Assembly (NCBI GenBank): GCA_025450555.1
Contig: JANWHF010000032.1
Span: 1-21,513, forward strand
Length of the DNA stretch: 21,513 nt
Direction of reading: 5' to 3'
From: Tepidisphaeraceae bacterium
GTDB taxonomy: Bacteria; Planctomycetota; Phycisphaerae; Tepidisphaerales; Tepidisphaeraceae
Of the stretch, positions 7,481 through 14,021 are shown piece after piece. The stretch's first letter is position 1; each line of letters starts with the position of its first letter. Under the pieces are notes generated by a model. The model searched no databases. It was not told the DNA's origin and was given only the letters and a program-made list of their open reading frames with translations. The position numbers were made by a program, and so were the translations under genes.

Positions 7481-7618
7481 TCAACCACGCCTTAACCACC
7501 AGATGGCCGCGACCATCAGGACCAGAACCGTCAGGGCAAACGCCAAAGCGCTATGAGCGCTGTTGTTGAAAAACTGGTTCGGATCGTTTGCGGCCGCCAG
7601 TAACTCGATCGCTCTCAT
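7481..7618 (-). CDS. Small single-pass membrane protein between rpsL and rpsG
   Basis: This is a 45-aa frame on the same strand as its neighbours, 41 bp after rpsL and 42 bp before rpsG. It reads MRAIELLAAANDPNQFF, then an Asn/Ser/His turn, then a continuous hydrophobic helix at about residues 24-42 (ALAFALTVLVLMVAAIWW) and ends in LRRG. The positive tail after the helix is what a real membrane insertion signal looks like, with the N-terminus outside and the C-terminus in the cytoplasm. A second in-frame ATG nine bases upstream (to 7627) would add three residues; purine-rich GGGGGAATGAGAGAA supplies the only possible ribosome site. No family is recognised. Small proteins are not usual inside the str operon. 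Confidence 0.5.
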   Translation of the reverse strand: MRAIELLAAANDPNQFFNNSAHSALAFALTVLVLMVAAIWWLRRG

Positions 7619-7659
7619 TTCTCTCATTCCCCCGGACTCATCGGACGGCACTTGCCGCC

Positions 7660-8031
<372 letters not shown>

Positions 8032-8091
8032 AGTTTCCTTCGAGTCCTTTTCCGGCGCGCAAAACGCCCAGCCATTTCCAAGAGGCGGAGG

Positions 8092-8120
8092 AGTATATGG
8101 AAATGCGCCCCGCATGGCAA
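8092..8120 (-). promoter_or_regulatory. Sigma-70-like promoter of rpsL
   Basis: Read on the minus strand, TTGCCA (8120-8115) and TATACT (8097-8092) are separated by 17 bp. Transcription would start near 8085, giving an rpsL leader of about 50 nt. This is the best promoter match in the window. Confidence 0.75.
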
Positions 8121-8121
8121 G

Positions 8122-8147
8122 GCTGGGTGCAATGCGCTGGGTGCAAT
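8122..8147 (-). repeat. Tandem 12-bp repeat abutting the rpsL -35 box
   Basis: ATTGCACCCAGC occurs twice on the minus strand (8147-8136 and 8133-8122), separated by 2 bp (period 14), and ends one base before the -35 hexamer of rpsL. Two identical half-sites at this place look like an activator-binding site, or a duplicated -35/UP region. Its role is not shown by sequence. Confidence 0.6.
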
Positions 8148-8242
8148 TCGCAACTTTTCTTCCCCTCTCAAATGCCCCTGTAGAAGCTAATTTAGCCTGG
8201 TTGCCACATCACCTCGTTAAGTCGATGTGAGGGAAAGGTGCC

Positions 8243-9601
8243 ATGTCGATCAAACCTAAGGTTTTCAACGAACACTTCGCATTTTGCACCGGCTTCGAAA
8301 ACAGCTACCCCGTCATCACCGACCATCGGGGAAAAGACCTTCGCCGGGATGGCTTTGAGCTCTCGGGCCATTACCACCACTGGCAGCATGACCTCAAACT
8401 GGTGGCGGAGATGGGCCTGCGCTATCTTCGCTACGGGCCGCCCTACTACCGCTGTCACGTTGGCCCGGGCAAATATGATTGGTCATTCCCAGACAAGACC
8501 TTCAAACTGCTGCGCCAGCTAAAGATTGAGCCGATCGCCGACCTCTGCCATTTTGGTCTTCCCGATTGGCTGGGTGCGAGCTTTCAGAACCCGGATTTTC
8601 CCCAGATGCTCGCCGAATACGCGGGGGCCTTCGCCAAGCGCTATCACTGGGTGCGGCTCTATACGCCGGTCAATGAAATACTCGTCGCGGCGCAGTTTTC
8701 CGCGCTCAATGGCTGGTGGAATGAACGATTGAAAAGTGACCGGGCATTCGTGATTGCGCTCAAGCATCTTTGCCGCGCGCTCATTCTCAGCGAGCAGGCG
8801 ATTCTTGCAGTCAGGCCGGACGCCGTTTTCATTCAAAGCGAATCCAGCACCTATTACCACTCGGCCGTTCCCGATGCTCAGGATTCGGCAAGTTTCCTGA
8901 ACCAGCGCCGCTTCCTTTCGCTGGACCTGTGCTTTGGCCACGCGGTGGACGCCAGCATTTATGAATACCTCTGCGATAATGGCATGAGCCCGCAGGAATA
9001 CCGCTGGTTCATGGAGCAGGCTCCGCCGCTGCGCCCGAATTGCATCATGGGAAGCGATTATTATATTTCCAACGAAAAGAAGGTGACCGACCGCCATGGC
9101 ACGGCCGAAGGCTCCGGGGAAGTCTTGGGCTATTACGAAATCACCAAGCAATATCACGAGCGCTACAAGCTCCCGATCTTCCACACCGAAACCAATCGCA
9201 AAGATGAGAAAGATGCCGTTCGCTGGCTGTATAAAGAATGGTTCAACATCCTGAAGCTGCGCGCCGATGATCTGCCGATCCTCGGCTTCACGTGGTACAG
9301 CTTCTTCGACCAGACCGACTGGGACGTGCAGTTGCGGGAAGATAATCATCGGATCAATCCGATGGGCCTGTACGATCTTAATCGCAAGATCCGCCCCGTC
9401 GGAGAAGTCTACCGCCATCTCATCGCCAAATGGCGGCCCGCCCTCCTCGCCCAGCCGCAGTATCGCAAGCTGACGAACGTCAAACCCATCTCGCGCCGCA
9501 TTCCCGGTCATGGCGCAAACGGAATTCCGAAGAGAAGTCCAATCAAACGCGAGCGCGCGCCCGGATTCCATGGCCGGCAGGTCAGCCGAAATGAAGGGTA
9601 A
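8243..9601 (+). CDS. GH1-like family glycoside hydrolase
   Basis: This 452-aa protein has no signal peptide, so it is predicted cytoplasmic. The TIM-barrel landmarks of clan GH-A/family 1 are present: DLKLVAEMGLRYLRYGPPYYR (early strands), CHFGLPDWL (His103), YTPVNE with Glu145 as acid/base, and FHTETN with Glu316 as nucleophile, then GFTWYSFFDQTDWD. The acid/base motif lacks the usual Pro (NEI rather than NEP), and the nucleophile motif is TETN rather than TENG. This resembles the GH1 branch sometimes fused to sugar-nucleotide reductases (RfbD-like) rather than classical beta-glucosidases, so its substrate is unclear. Residues ~405-452 are a basic, Pro/Arg-rich tail beyond the catalytic fold. 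The start is supported by GGGAAAGG before the ATG. It is divergent from rpsL and convergent with the LuxR gene. Confidence 0.85.
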   Translation: MSIKPKVFNEHFAFCTGFENSYPVITDHRGKDLRRDGFELSGHYHHWQHDLKLVAEMGLRYLRYGPPYYRCHVGPGKYDWSFPDKTFKLLRQLKIEPIADLCHFGLPDWLGASFQNPDFPQMLAEYAGAFAKRYHWVRLYTPVNEILVAAQFSALNGWWNERLKSDRAFVIALKHLCRALILSEQAILAVRPDAVFIQSESSTYYHSAVPDAQDSASFLNQRRFLSLDLCFGHAVDASIYEYLCDNGMSPQEYRWFMEQAPPLRPNCIMGSDYYISNEKKVTDRHGTAEGSGEVLGYYEITKQYHERYKLPIFHTETNRKDEKDAVRWLYKEWFNILKLRADDLPILGFTWYSFFDQTDWDVQLREDNHRINPMGLYDLNRKIRPVGEVYRHLIAKWRPALLAQPQYRKLTNVKPISRRIPGHGANGIPKRSPIKRERAPGFHGRQVSRNEG

Positions 9602-9621
9602 TCGGCCGACAGGGTTATCAA

Positions 9622-10446
9622 TTACTGGAAGCGCTCGGCGCGCCGCACGGGCGTGCGCCGGATGAAATAGGCGAGCAGCTCGGGACGTGAGGAAACCTGG
9701 AAGTGTCGGTAGAGCATCGTGACATAATCATGGATCGTTCGCTCGGCCAGCCCCAGCTCACGCGCCACCTGCTTTTCGCTCTGACCGTCGAGCAGGAGTG
9801 AGAGCGTTTGGCGCAGCCTTCTGGAAAGACCGCTGCGGCAGAGGTGTTCCTCGGTAGCCAGTCGCAGTCCGATCAGCGGCGCGATTTGATCGTGCAGGAG
9901 CCTGAGCAGGGCAACTTCGCGCGGGCCAAATGGCGCGGCGCCGTGCGGACGATCGATGTTGATGGCCTCCGGCCGGCGGGGAAGGTCCACGATCCGAATT
10001 GACGCCACGTAATCGTCACAGTCGATCTGCTTTCGGAAGTTTTGATAGAACGGGGCTGTCCGGTACGACGCCTCGTCAGTAATCTCACCTCGGGTCACGG
10101 TCACCCACCCCTGGCGTACAATGTGGTCATACATTCTCGCCAGGCCAGGCATGGTATTTTCGGAAACGTCGTCGTAACCCCGCTGGGCCATCTGGGAGAC
10201 AGCTGGCTGCACGAGTTGCTGCATCGCCGGCGTTAGCCCAACGACGCAATGCACCGAGAGCTGACCAAATCGCCCGGGTTTGCTGCCACGATCGGTGAGC
10301 ATCATCCCGACGTTTCCGTTCAAAAGCCGGCAGGCGCCACGGAGCAAATGCTCGCGCCACGCGGCCGGGTCGTCCCATCGGTCGCATGTTTCGCTTACCA
10401 GTGTGACCACGTCTGAGATGTCGCTGACGGATAGCCCATCGCACAC
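9622..10446 (-). CDS. LuxR-family transcriptional regulator
   Basis: The C-terminal part (about residues 207-262 of 274) is a LuxR/GerE-type helix-turn-helix: LSRRLRQTLSLLLDGQSEKQ, then VARELGLAERTIHDYVTMLYRHFQVSSRPELLAYF. The N-terminal about 200 residues form a sensory-type region of no recognised family (not a clear receiver domain; no phospho-Asp pattern), so the signal is unknown. The frame stays open to a GTG at 10578, only 11 bp from the P450 start, which would leave no room for a promoter. I prefer the GTG at 10444-10446, which has AGGAG 8 bp upstream and leaves a 143-bp intergenic region. It is divergent from the P450 gene, so it probably regulates that gene. It ends convergently with the GH1 gene. 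Confidence 0.8.
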   Translation of the reverse strand: MCDGLSVSDISDVVTLVSETCDRWDDPAAWREHLLRGACRLLNGNVGMMLTDRGSKPGRFGQLSVHCVVGLTPAMQQLVQPAVSQMAQRGYDDVSENTMPGLARMYDHIVRQGWVTVTRGEITDEASYRTAPFYQNFRKQIDCDDYVASIRIVDLPRRPEAINIDRPHGAAPFGPREVALLRLLHDQIAPLIGLRLATEEHLCRSGLSRRLRQTLSLLLDGQSEKQVARELGLAERTIHDYVTMLYRHFQVSSRPELLAYFIRRTPVRRAERFQ

Positions 10447-10474
10447 GGCCGCCACTCCTGAGTTGAGGGTGACC

Positions 10475-10509
10475 CCGCTGTTTAGCGGAATGCCCGCTCG
10501 TCCGCGAGC
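10475..10509. promoter_or_regulatory. Two 14-bp inverted repeats in the LuxR/P450 intergenic region
   Basis: CCGCT-GTTT-AGCGG (10475-10488) and GCTCG-TCCG-CGAGC (10496-10509) are perfect 5-4-5 dyads with centres 21 bp apart, about two helical turns. They lie between the preferred start of the LuxR gene and the P450 gene, the place for operators of a dimeric regulator. The two dyads differ in sequence, so a shared binding protein is only a guess. Confidence 0.35.
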
Positions 10510-10589
10510 AACTATCTTAACCTTTGCAGCGTCAGTCGGCAGCGTGAAATCCGCCAGCACGAGTGTTTTGATCCCCACGCGAGGTGCAC

Positions 10590-11774
10590 ATGGACCTGTT
10601 TACGGACGAACTTCGGCGTCAGCCCTTTGGGATGTACGAGCAAATGCGCATGCACTGTCCGGTGCTTCGAGTGCCGCCACCCTTCGATGCGTGGCTCATC
10701 TTCGATTACGAGGGGGTGAAGCGCGCTCTCACTGAGCCCGATCTGTTCAGCAATGCCGTACCCGCCCCGGCAAACTGGTTCATCTTTTCTGACCCGCCGC
10801 GACATACCAAGCTGCGGGCCCTGATCTCGCGTGCATTCACACCGCGCGTCATCGCGAACCTCGAGCATCGCATCCGTTCGCTGTCGCGTCAGTTGCTCGA
10901 TCCGCTGCTCGAGCGCGGCGAGATGGACTTGGCCAGAGAGTACGCAGTGCCGCTGCCGATGAAGGTCATCGCGATGATGATTGGTATCCCCGACGAGGAT
11001 TGGGCGAGGTTTCGGGCATGGAGCGACTCGATTCTGAAGCTCAGCTACGCCCGCTCGGGCGGGCCGGAGGCAAAATCCGCGCTCCCAGAATTCCTCGCGG
11101 TCACGGGTGAAATGAGCACGTATTTGGCCCAGATGATTACCCAGCGCCGCGCAGAGCCGAAGGACGATCTGCTCACCCGCCTGATCGAAGCAGAGGTGGA
11201 CGGCGAGCGGCTGAGTCACGAAGAGATTCTTGGATTCTTCCAGCTTCTGGTCGTCGGCGGCCAGGAAACCACCGCAAACCTGATCAATAACGCCATCCTC
11301 TGCTTTCTTGAAAATCCTGCCGAATTAGCGCGCCTTCGTGCTAGGCCGGAGCTTCTTCCCTCGGCCATCGAGGAAGTTCTGCGATACCGCTCGCCTCTTC
11401 AGTGGCTGATGCGCACGCCGACTCGAGATGTCGAGCTGCACGGGCAGGTAATCCCCGCGCGAAAGCTCGTTCTGTTGATGATCGGCTCGGCCAACCACGA
11501 TGCGAAATTGTTTGCCGTCCCTGAGCGTTTTGACATCACTCGCGACCCCAACCCCCATCTGGCGTTCGGTTACGGCATCCACTTCTGCCTGGGCGCGGCC
11601 CTGTCTCGTATGGAAGCTCGCATCGCGCTGACGGACCTGCTCAGCGGGCTCGGAAAACTTGGGCTGGCCAGCAGCGAGCCTTGGGAGCCGCGCAAAGCCT
11701 TGCACGTACACGGGCCGACGCGCTTGCCGATTCATTTCGAAACCCGCAAACGCGACACGAGCGTGCTGGTCTAA
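10590..11774 (+). CDS. Cytochrome P450 (bacterial class I type)
   Basis: This is a 394-aa soluble P450 of usual bacterial length. It shows the substrate-recognition and heme-propionate segment SDPPRHTKLRALISRAFTPR (~67-86), the I-helix oxygen-activation motif VVGGQETT (221-228), the K-helix ExxR (Glu262-Arg265), PERF (~311-314), and the heme loop FGYGIHFCLG with thiolate Cys333. It resembles the CYP107/CYP105-like actinobacterial type that monooxygenates lipophilic or secondary-metabolite substrates with electrons from ferredoxin and a reductase. No ferredoxin or reductase gene is in the window, so redox partners must be encoded elsewhere. A GTG at 10584 is possible, but the ATG at 10590 has GAGG about 6 bp upstream. 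It is divergent from the LuxR regulator, which probably controls it. Confidence 0.95.
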   Translation: MDLFTDELRRQPFGMYEQMRMHCPVLRVPPPFDAWLIFDYEGVKRALTEPDLFSNAVPAPANWFIFSDPPRHTKLRALISRAFTPRVIANLEHRIRSLSRQLLDPLLERGEMDLAREYAVPLPMKVIAMMIGIPDEDWARFRAWSDSILKLSYARSGGPEAKSALPEFLAVTGEMSTYLAQMITQRRAEPKDDLLTRLIEAEVDGERLSHEEILGFFQLLVVGGQETTANLINNAILCFLENPAELARLRARPELLPSAIEEVLRYRSPLQWLMRTPTRDVELHGQVIPARKLVLLMIGSANHDAKLFAVPERFDITRDPNPHLAFGYGIHFCLGAALSRMEARIALTDLLSGLGKLGLASSEPWEPRKALHVHGPTRLPIHFETRKRDTSVLV

Positions 11775-11866
11775 AATAATCTCAGCGCTCATTCGGGATC
11801 TGGAATTCACGGGCTTGTCCTGCCTCCAGACAGCAGGCGAGGTTTTTGAACGCTAGCGAACCGCAA

Positions 11867-12319
11867 ATGGACAACACCACGTGGAAGAGAATCAGCGACC
11901 GGTTTCAACGATGGCCTGAGGACGCAGCGTCCCCTGTGGAGGCATCGGAGTTTGCTAGCGCGGTGAAAGGGTTCGAGCCCAATATCGATCCAGACTACCG
12001 TCAATTTGTGCTGATGTATGGCGGTGGATTCGCCGGCCCGAATCCGATTTATGGTCTTCGAAGAACCGCGACTATGGGAATAATTGGCGGTGCGAGCACG
12101 GCACCAGACATAACCCGCTGGTTTAGGAGTAAGCGTTGGCCGGGCGTTGATGAATGGCTGATTTTTAGTATCGACCCGGGCGGCAACCCAGTGGGCTTCG
12201 CGAAAGATCATACCGTATGGTTATCCGATCAAACTGACTTCAAGCAGATCGTGCAGATTGCGTCCAATTTCGAAGATTACCTTCTAAAATGGTGCCTTCG
12301 ACTAAGGAAGGTCGATTGA
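11867..12319 (+). CDS. SMI1/KNR4 (SUKH) family protein
   Basis: This 150-aa cytoplasmic protein has the SUKH layout. An N-terminal helix (TTWKRISDRFQRWPEDA) is followed by DPDYRQFVLMYGGGFAG (41-57; the usual P..Y..F....NGG), then IYGLR, and DEWLIFSIDPGGNPVGF (95-111; the W..F..D..GN.....D core strand). SUKH proteins are often immunity proteins against bacterial polymorphic toxins (contact-dependent or T6SS nucleases), and also occur as general binding modules. No toxin gene is adjacent, so this copy is an orphan here. A TTG at 11846 with GAGG upstream would add seven residues; the ATG at 11867 is chosen on domain grounds but lacks a clear ribosome site. It lies 92 bp after the P450 gene and is convergent with tuf. 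Confidence 0.75.
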   Translation: MDNTTWKRISDRFQRWPEDAASPVEASEFASAVKGFEPNIDPDYRQFVLMYGGGFAGPNPIYGLRRTATMGIIGGASTAPDITRWFRSKRWPGVDEWLIFSIDPGGNPVGFAKDHTVWLSDQTDFKQIVQIASNFEDYLLKWCLRLRKVD

Positions 12320-12423
12320 CTGAATTAGAGGTTCGTCACACATTCCTGGCACCTCAGGTTCGGCACCTTCATTATGGTCGACCAGCGCCCTCGGCGGCCG
12401 CGAAGGGTCAGTGCGCGAAAGTC

Positions 12424-12453
12424 GGGGAGCGCCCCTTTTCGGAGGCGCTCCCC
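12424..12453 (-). terminator. Hairpin terminator downstream of tuf
   Basis: GGGGAGCGCC (12424-12433) pairs perfectly with GGCGCTCCCC (12444-12453) over 10 bp. It lies 22 bp after the tuf stop and between convergent tuf and the SUKH gene. No strong U-tract follows on the minus strand (CGACTTTCG), so it may act as a bidirectional or processing hairpin. Confidence 0.55.
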
Positions 12454-12475
12454 GCTCACAACTTACACCTGTTGG

Positions 12476-13672
12476 TCAATCCTGCAGCTTCGTTACAACA
12501 CCAGAGCCGACGGTTTTTCCGCCTTCGCGGATGGCAAAGCGCAGGCCTTCATCCATCGCGACGGCGCCGGTCAGTTCGACAGCAACTTTGACGTTATCGC
12601 CGGGCATGACCATTTCGGCTCCGTCCCACGCGACCGTGCCGGTGACATCGGTCGTGCGGAAATAGAACTGCGGCGCGTATCCTTTGAAGAACGGCGTGTG
12701 TCGGCCGCCTTCTTCCTTGGTCAGGACATACACCTCCGCCTCGAATTTGCAGTGCGGCTTGACCGATTTCGGGGCGGCCAGGATTTGGCCGCGCTCGATT
12801 TCGTCAGCACCGACGCCGCGAAGCAGCAGTCCTGCGTTATCGCCCGCAAGGCCCACTTCCGACGGCTTGCGGAACTGCTCAATATCGGTGACGACCGTCG
12901 CGCGGCTACTGTCGAAGCCGACGATCTCGACCGATTCGCCGCGACGAACCTGCCCGCGTTCGATGCGGCCCGTGACAACCGTGCCACGCCCGGCGATCGA
13001 GTAAACGCCTTCGACCGGCATGAGGAACGGCTTGTCCAGGTCGCGCAGCGGCTGCGGAATCGACTGATCCAGCGCATCCATGAGCCGATCGATGCAGGCG
13101 TTGGCCTGATCATTCGCCGGATCGGCCAGCGCGGGCCTGGCGGAGCCGAAGATGAAGGGGACGTTCGCGCCGTCAAAGCCATACTTGCTCAGCAGCTCGC
13201 GCGTCTCCATCTCGATCAGGTCCAGCAGTTCCTTGGCCTCGACCAGATCGACCTTATTCACGAACACAACCAGCGCCGGCACGCCGACCTGACGTGCCAG
13301 CAGAATATGCTCGCGCGTCTGTGGCATCGGCCCATCTGTGGCACTGATCACCAGAATCGCGCCGTCCATCTGCGCGGCGCCGGTGATCATGTTTTTGATG
13401 TAATCGGCATGTCCGGGGCAATCCACGTGCGCGTAGTGCCGCTTCGGCGACTCATACTCAACGTGCGAGGCGGTGATGGTCACCGTCTTGGTCTCGTCGC
13501 GCACAATGCCGCCCTTGGCGATCGCCTTGTAATCGACCGCATCGACCGACGGATATTTGTGGGCGCTGCGCGCCGACATTGCCGCGGTAAGGGTTGTCTT
13601 GCCATGGTCAATGTGACCGATGGTTCCCACGTTGACGTGGGGTTTGCTCCGCTGAAAAAGCTCCTTGGCCAT
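12476..13672 (-). CDS. tuf: Translation elongation factor Tu
   Basis: This is a 398-aa full-length EF-Tu. The GTPase domain has G1 GHIDHGKT (19-26), G3 DCPG (84-87), G4 NKVD (139-142) and the family block AHVDCPGHADYIKNMITG. Domain 2 has the GRGTVVTGRIERG block, and domain 3 has GGRHTPFF ... PQFYFRTTDVTG and the terminal FAIREGGKTVGSGVVTK. It carries aminoacyl-tRNA to the ribosomal A site. Switch I is unusual: where most bacteria have RGITI, this reads KTVTI (62-66); the GTP-sensing Thr is kept. The frame is open to 13768, but the ATG at 13670-13672 matches the conserved MAKE start and has GAGAGGTGG just upstream. It is not linked to fusA. Upstream lie a structured leader, a terminator and a 26-aa ORF, suggesting transcript-level control. 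Confidence 0.98.
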   Translation of the reverse strand: MAKELFQRSKPHVNVGTIGHIDHGKTTLTAAMSARSAHKYPSVDAVDYKAIAKGGIVRDETKTVTITASHVEYESPKRHYAHVDCPGHADYIKNMITGAAQMDGAILVISATDGPMPQTREHILLARQVGVPALVVFVNKVDLVEAKELLDLIEMETRELLSKYGFDGANVPFIFGSARPALADPANDQANACIDRLMDALDQSIPQPLRDLDKPFLMPVEGVYSIAGRGTVVTGRIERGQVRRGESVEIVGFDSSRATVVTDIEQFRKPSEVGLAGDNAGLLLRGVGADEIERGQILAAPKSVKPHCKFEAEVYVLTKEEGGRHTPFFKGYAPQFYFRTTDVTGTVAWDGAEMVMPGDNVKVAVELTGAVAMDEGLRFAIREGGKTVGSGVVTKLQD

Positions 13673-13692
13673 GGGGCCACCTCTCTGAGTCC

Positions 13693-13774
13693 GGGACGGT
13701 ACGACTCGAACGTACCCGCCGGGCGGATGCCCATGCGTTACCAGCCCCCGCAGAGTCGGGGGTTCCATCGTCCC
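13693..13774 (-). promoter_or_regulatory. Structured tuf leader with a consensus tRNA T-arm
   Basis: On the minus strand an outer stem GGGACG (13774-13769) / CGTCCC (13698-13693) encloses three hairpins. The first is CCCCCG/CGGGGG (13762-13745, loop ACTCTG), and the second is GGGC/GCCC (13732-13721, loop ATCC). The third is GTACG/CGTAC with the 7-nt loop TTCGAGT (13715-13699). The last matches the tRNA T-arm consensus GTTCRANYC exactly and is followed directly by the outer stem, as in a tRNA acceptor/T-arm stack. D-arm and anticodon-loop rules are not met and there is no CCA, so it is not a normal tRNA gene. It ends 20 bp before the tuf ATG. Confidence 0.5.
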
Positions 13775-13786
13775 TCAAATGTCAAC

Positions 13787-13820
13787 AAAAAAACCCCGCG
13801 GCATTGAGTACCGCAGGGTT
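13787..13820 (-). terminator. Strong intrinsic terminator upstream of tuf
   Basis: Read on the minus strand, AACCCTGCGG (13820-13811) pairs with CCGCGGGGTT (13801-13792) over 10 bp with one G-U pair and a 9-nt loop, and runs into seven T (13793-13787). It is strand-specific: the other strand has no U-tract. It lies 33 nt after the 26-aa ORF and just before the tuf leader, so it ends the short transcript or attenuates tuf. Confidence 0.8.
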
Positions 13821-13852
13821 CTGATCTTCTGAGTCTCTTTGGGTTTCGGTCG

Positions 13853-13933
13853 TCAACCTCCAACGAAGAGAATCAGGATCAGCCCCGCGGCCGCCTGATT
13901 ATTCTGATCCCAGTTGAAATTATTGACGAACAT
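13853..13933 (-). CDS. 26-aa Asn-rich micro-protein or leader peptide upstream of tuf
   Basis: The ATG at 13931-13933 has AGAGG 6 bp upstream, a good ribosome site. The peptide has a polar, Asn-rich first half (MFVNNFNWDQNNQ; five Asn in the first 12 residues) and a hydrophobic second half (AAAGLILILFVGG). It has its own candidate promoter (13994-14021) and is followed after 33 nt by a strong terminator. It could be a tiny membrane-associated protein, a leader peptide whose translation controls read-through into tuf, or a by-product of a small RNA of about 200 nt. No family is recognised. Confidence 0.5.
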   Translation of the reverse strand: MFVNNFNWDQNNQAAAGLILILFVGG

Positions 13934-13993
13934 CGAAAACCTCTATCGGCAACAAATCGGCCAAGCGTTAGCAAGGCTGAAGTTGACGAGGCA

Positions 13994-14021
13994 ATGGTAG
14001 CCTCATGGGTGGCGGAGTCAA
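13994..14021 (-). promoter_or_regulatory. Candidate promoter for the micro-ORF / tuf leader
   Basis: On the minus strand TTGACT (14021-14016) and TACCAT (13999-13994) are 16 bp apart. They overlap the stop codon of the M24 gene. Transcription would start near 13987, about 53 nt before the micro-ORF ATG. No convincing -10 box lies between the terminator and tuf, although TTGACA is present at 13784-13779, so this may also be the tuf promoter. Confidence 0.4.

Noticed and set aside
8519..9571. A 350-codon open frame opposite the GH1-like gene
   Set aside because: It lies entirely within the GH1 gene on the other strand and has no recognisable domain; the GH1 frame has catalytic motifs and a ribosome site.
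10447..10578. Longer start of the LuxR gene at GTG 10578
   Set aside because: It would leave 11 bp between divergent genes and no promoter for either, and it has no ribosome site; the GTG at 10446 has AGGAG at good spacing.
13673..13768. A 32-residue N-terminal extension of EF-Tu
   Set aside because: The conserved MAKE start at 13672 has a strong ribosome site, and the upstream stretch forms the structured leader.
13684..13790. An ordinary tRNA gene upstream of tuf
   Set aside because: The T-arm is perfect, but no D-arm/anticodon-arm arrangement of legal size fits, acceptor pairing is only 6 bp, and no 7-nt anticodon loop with U33 is found. It is kept as a tRNA-like leader instead.
12374..13807. 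A 477-codon open frame on the + strand across tuf
   Set aside because: It is antisense to an unmistakable EF-Tu gene and has no family signature; long antisense frames are common in GC-rich genes.
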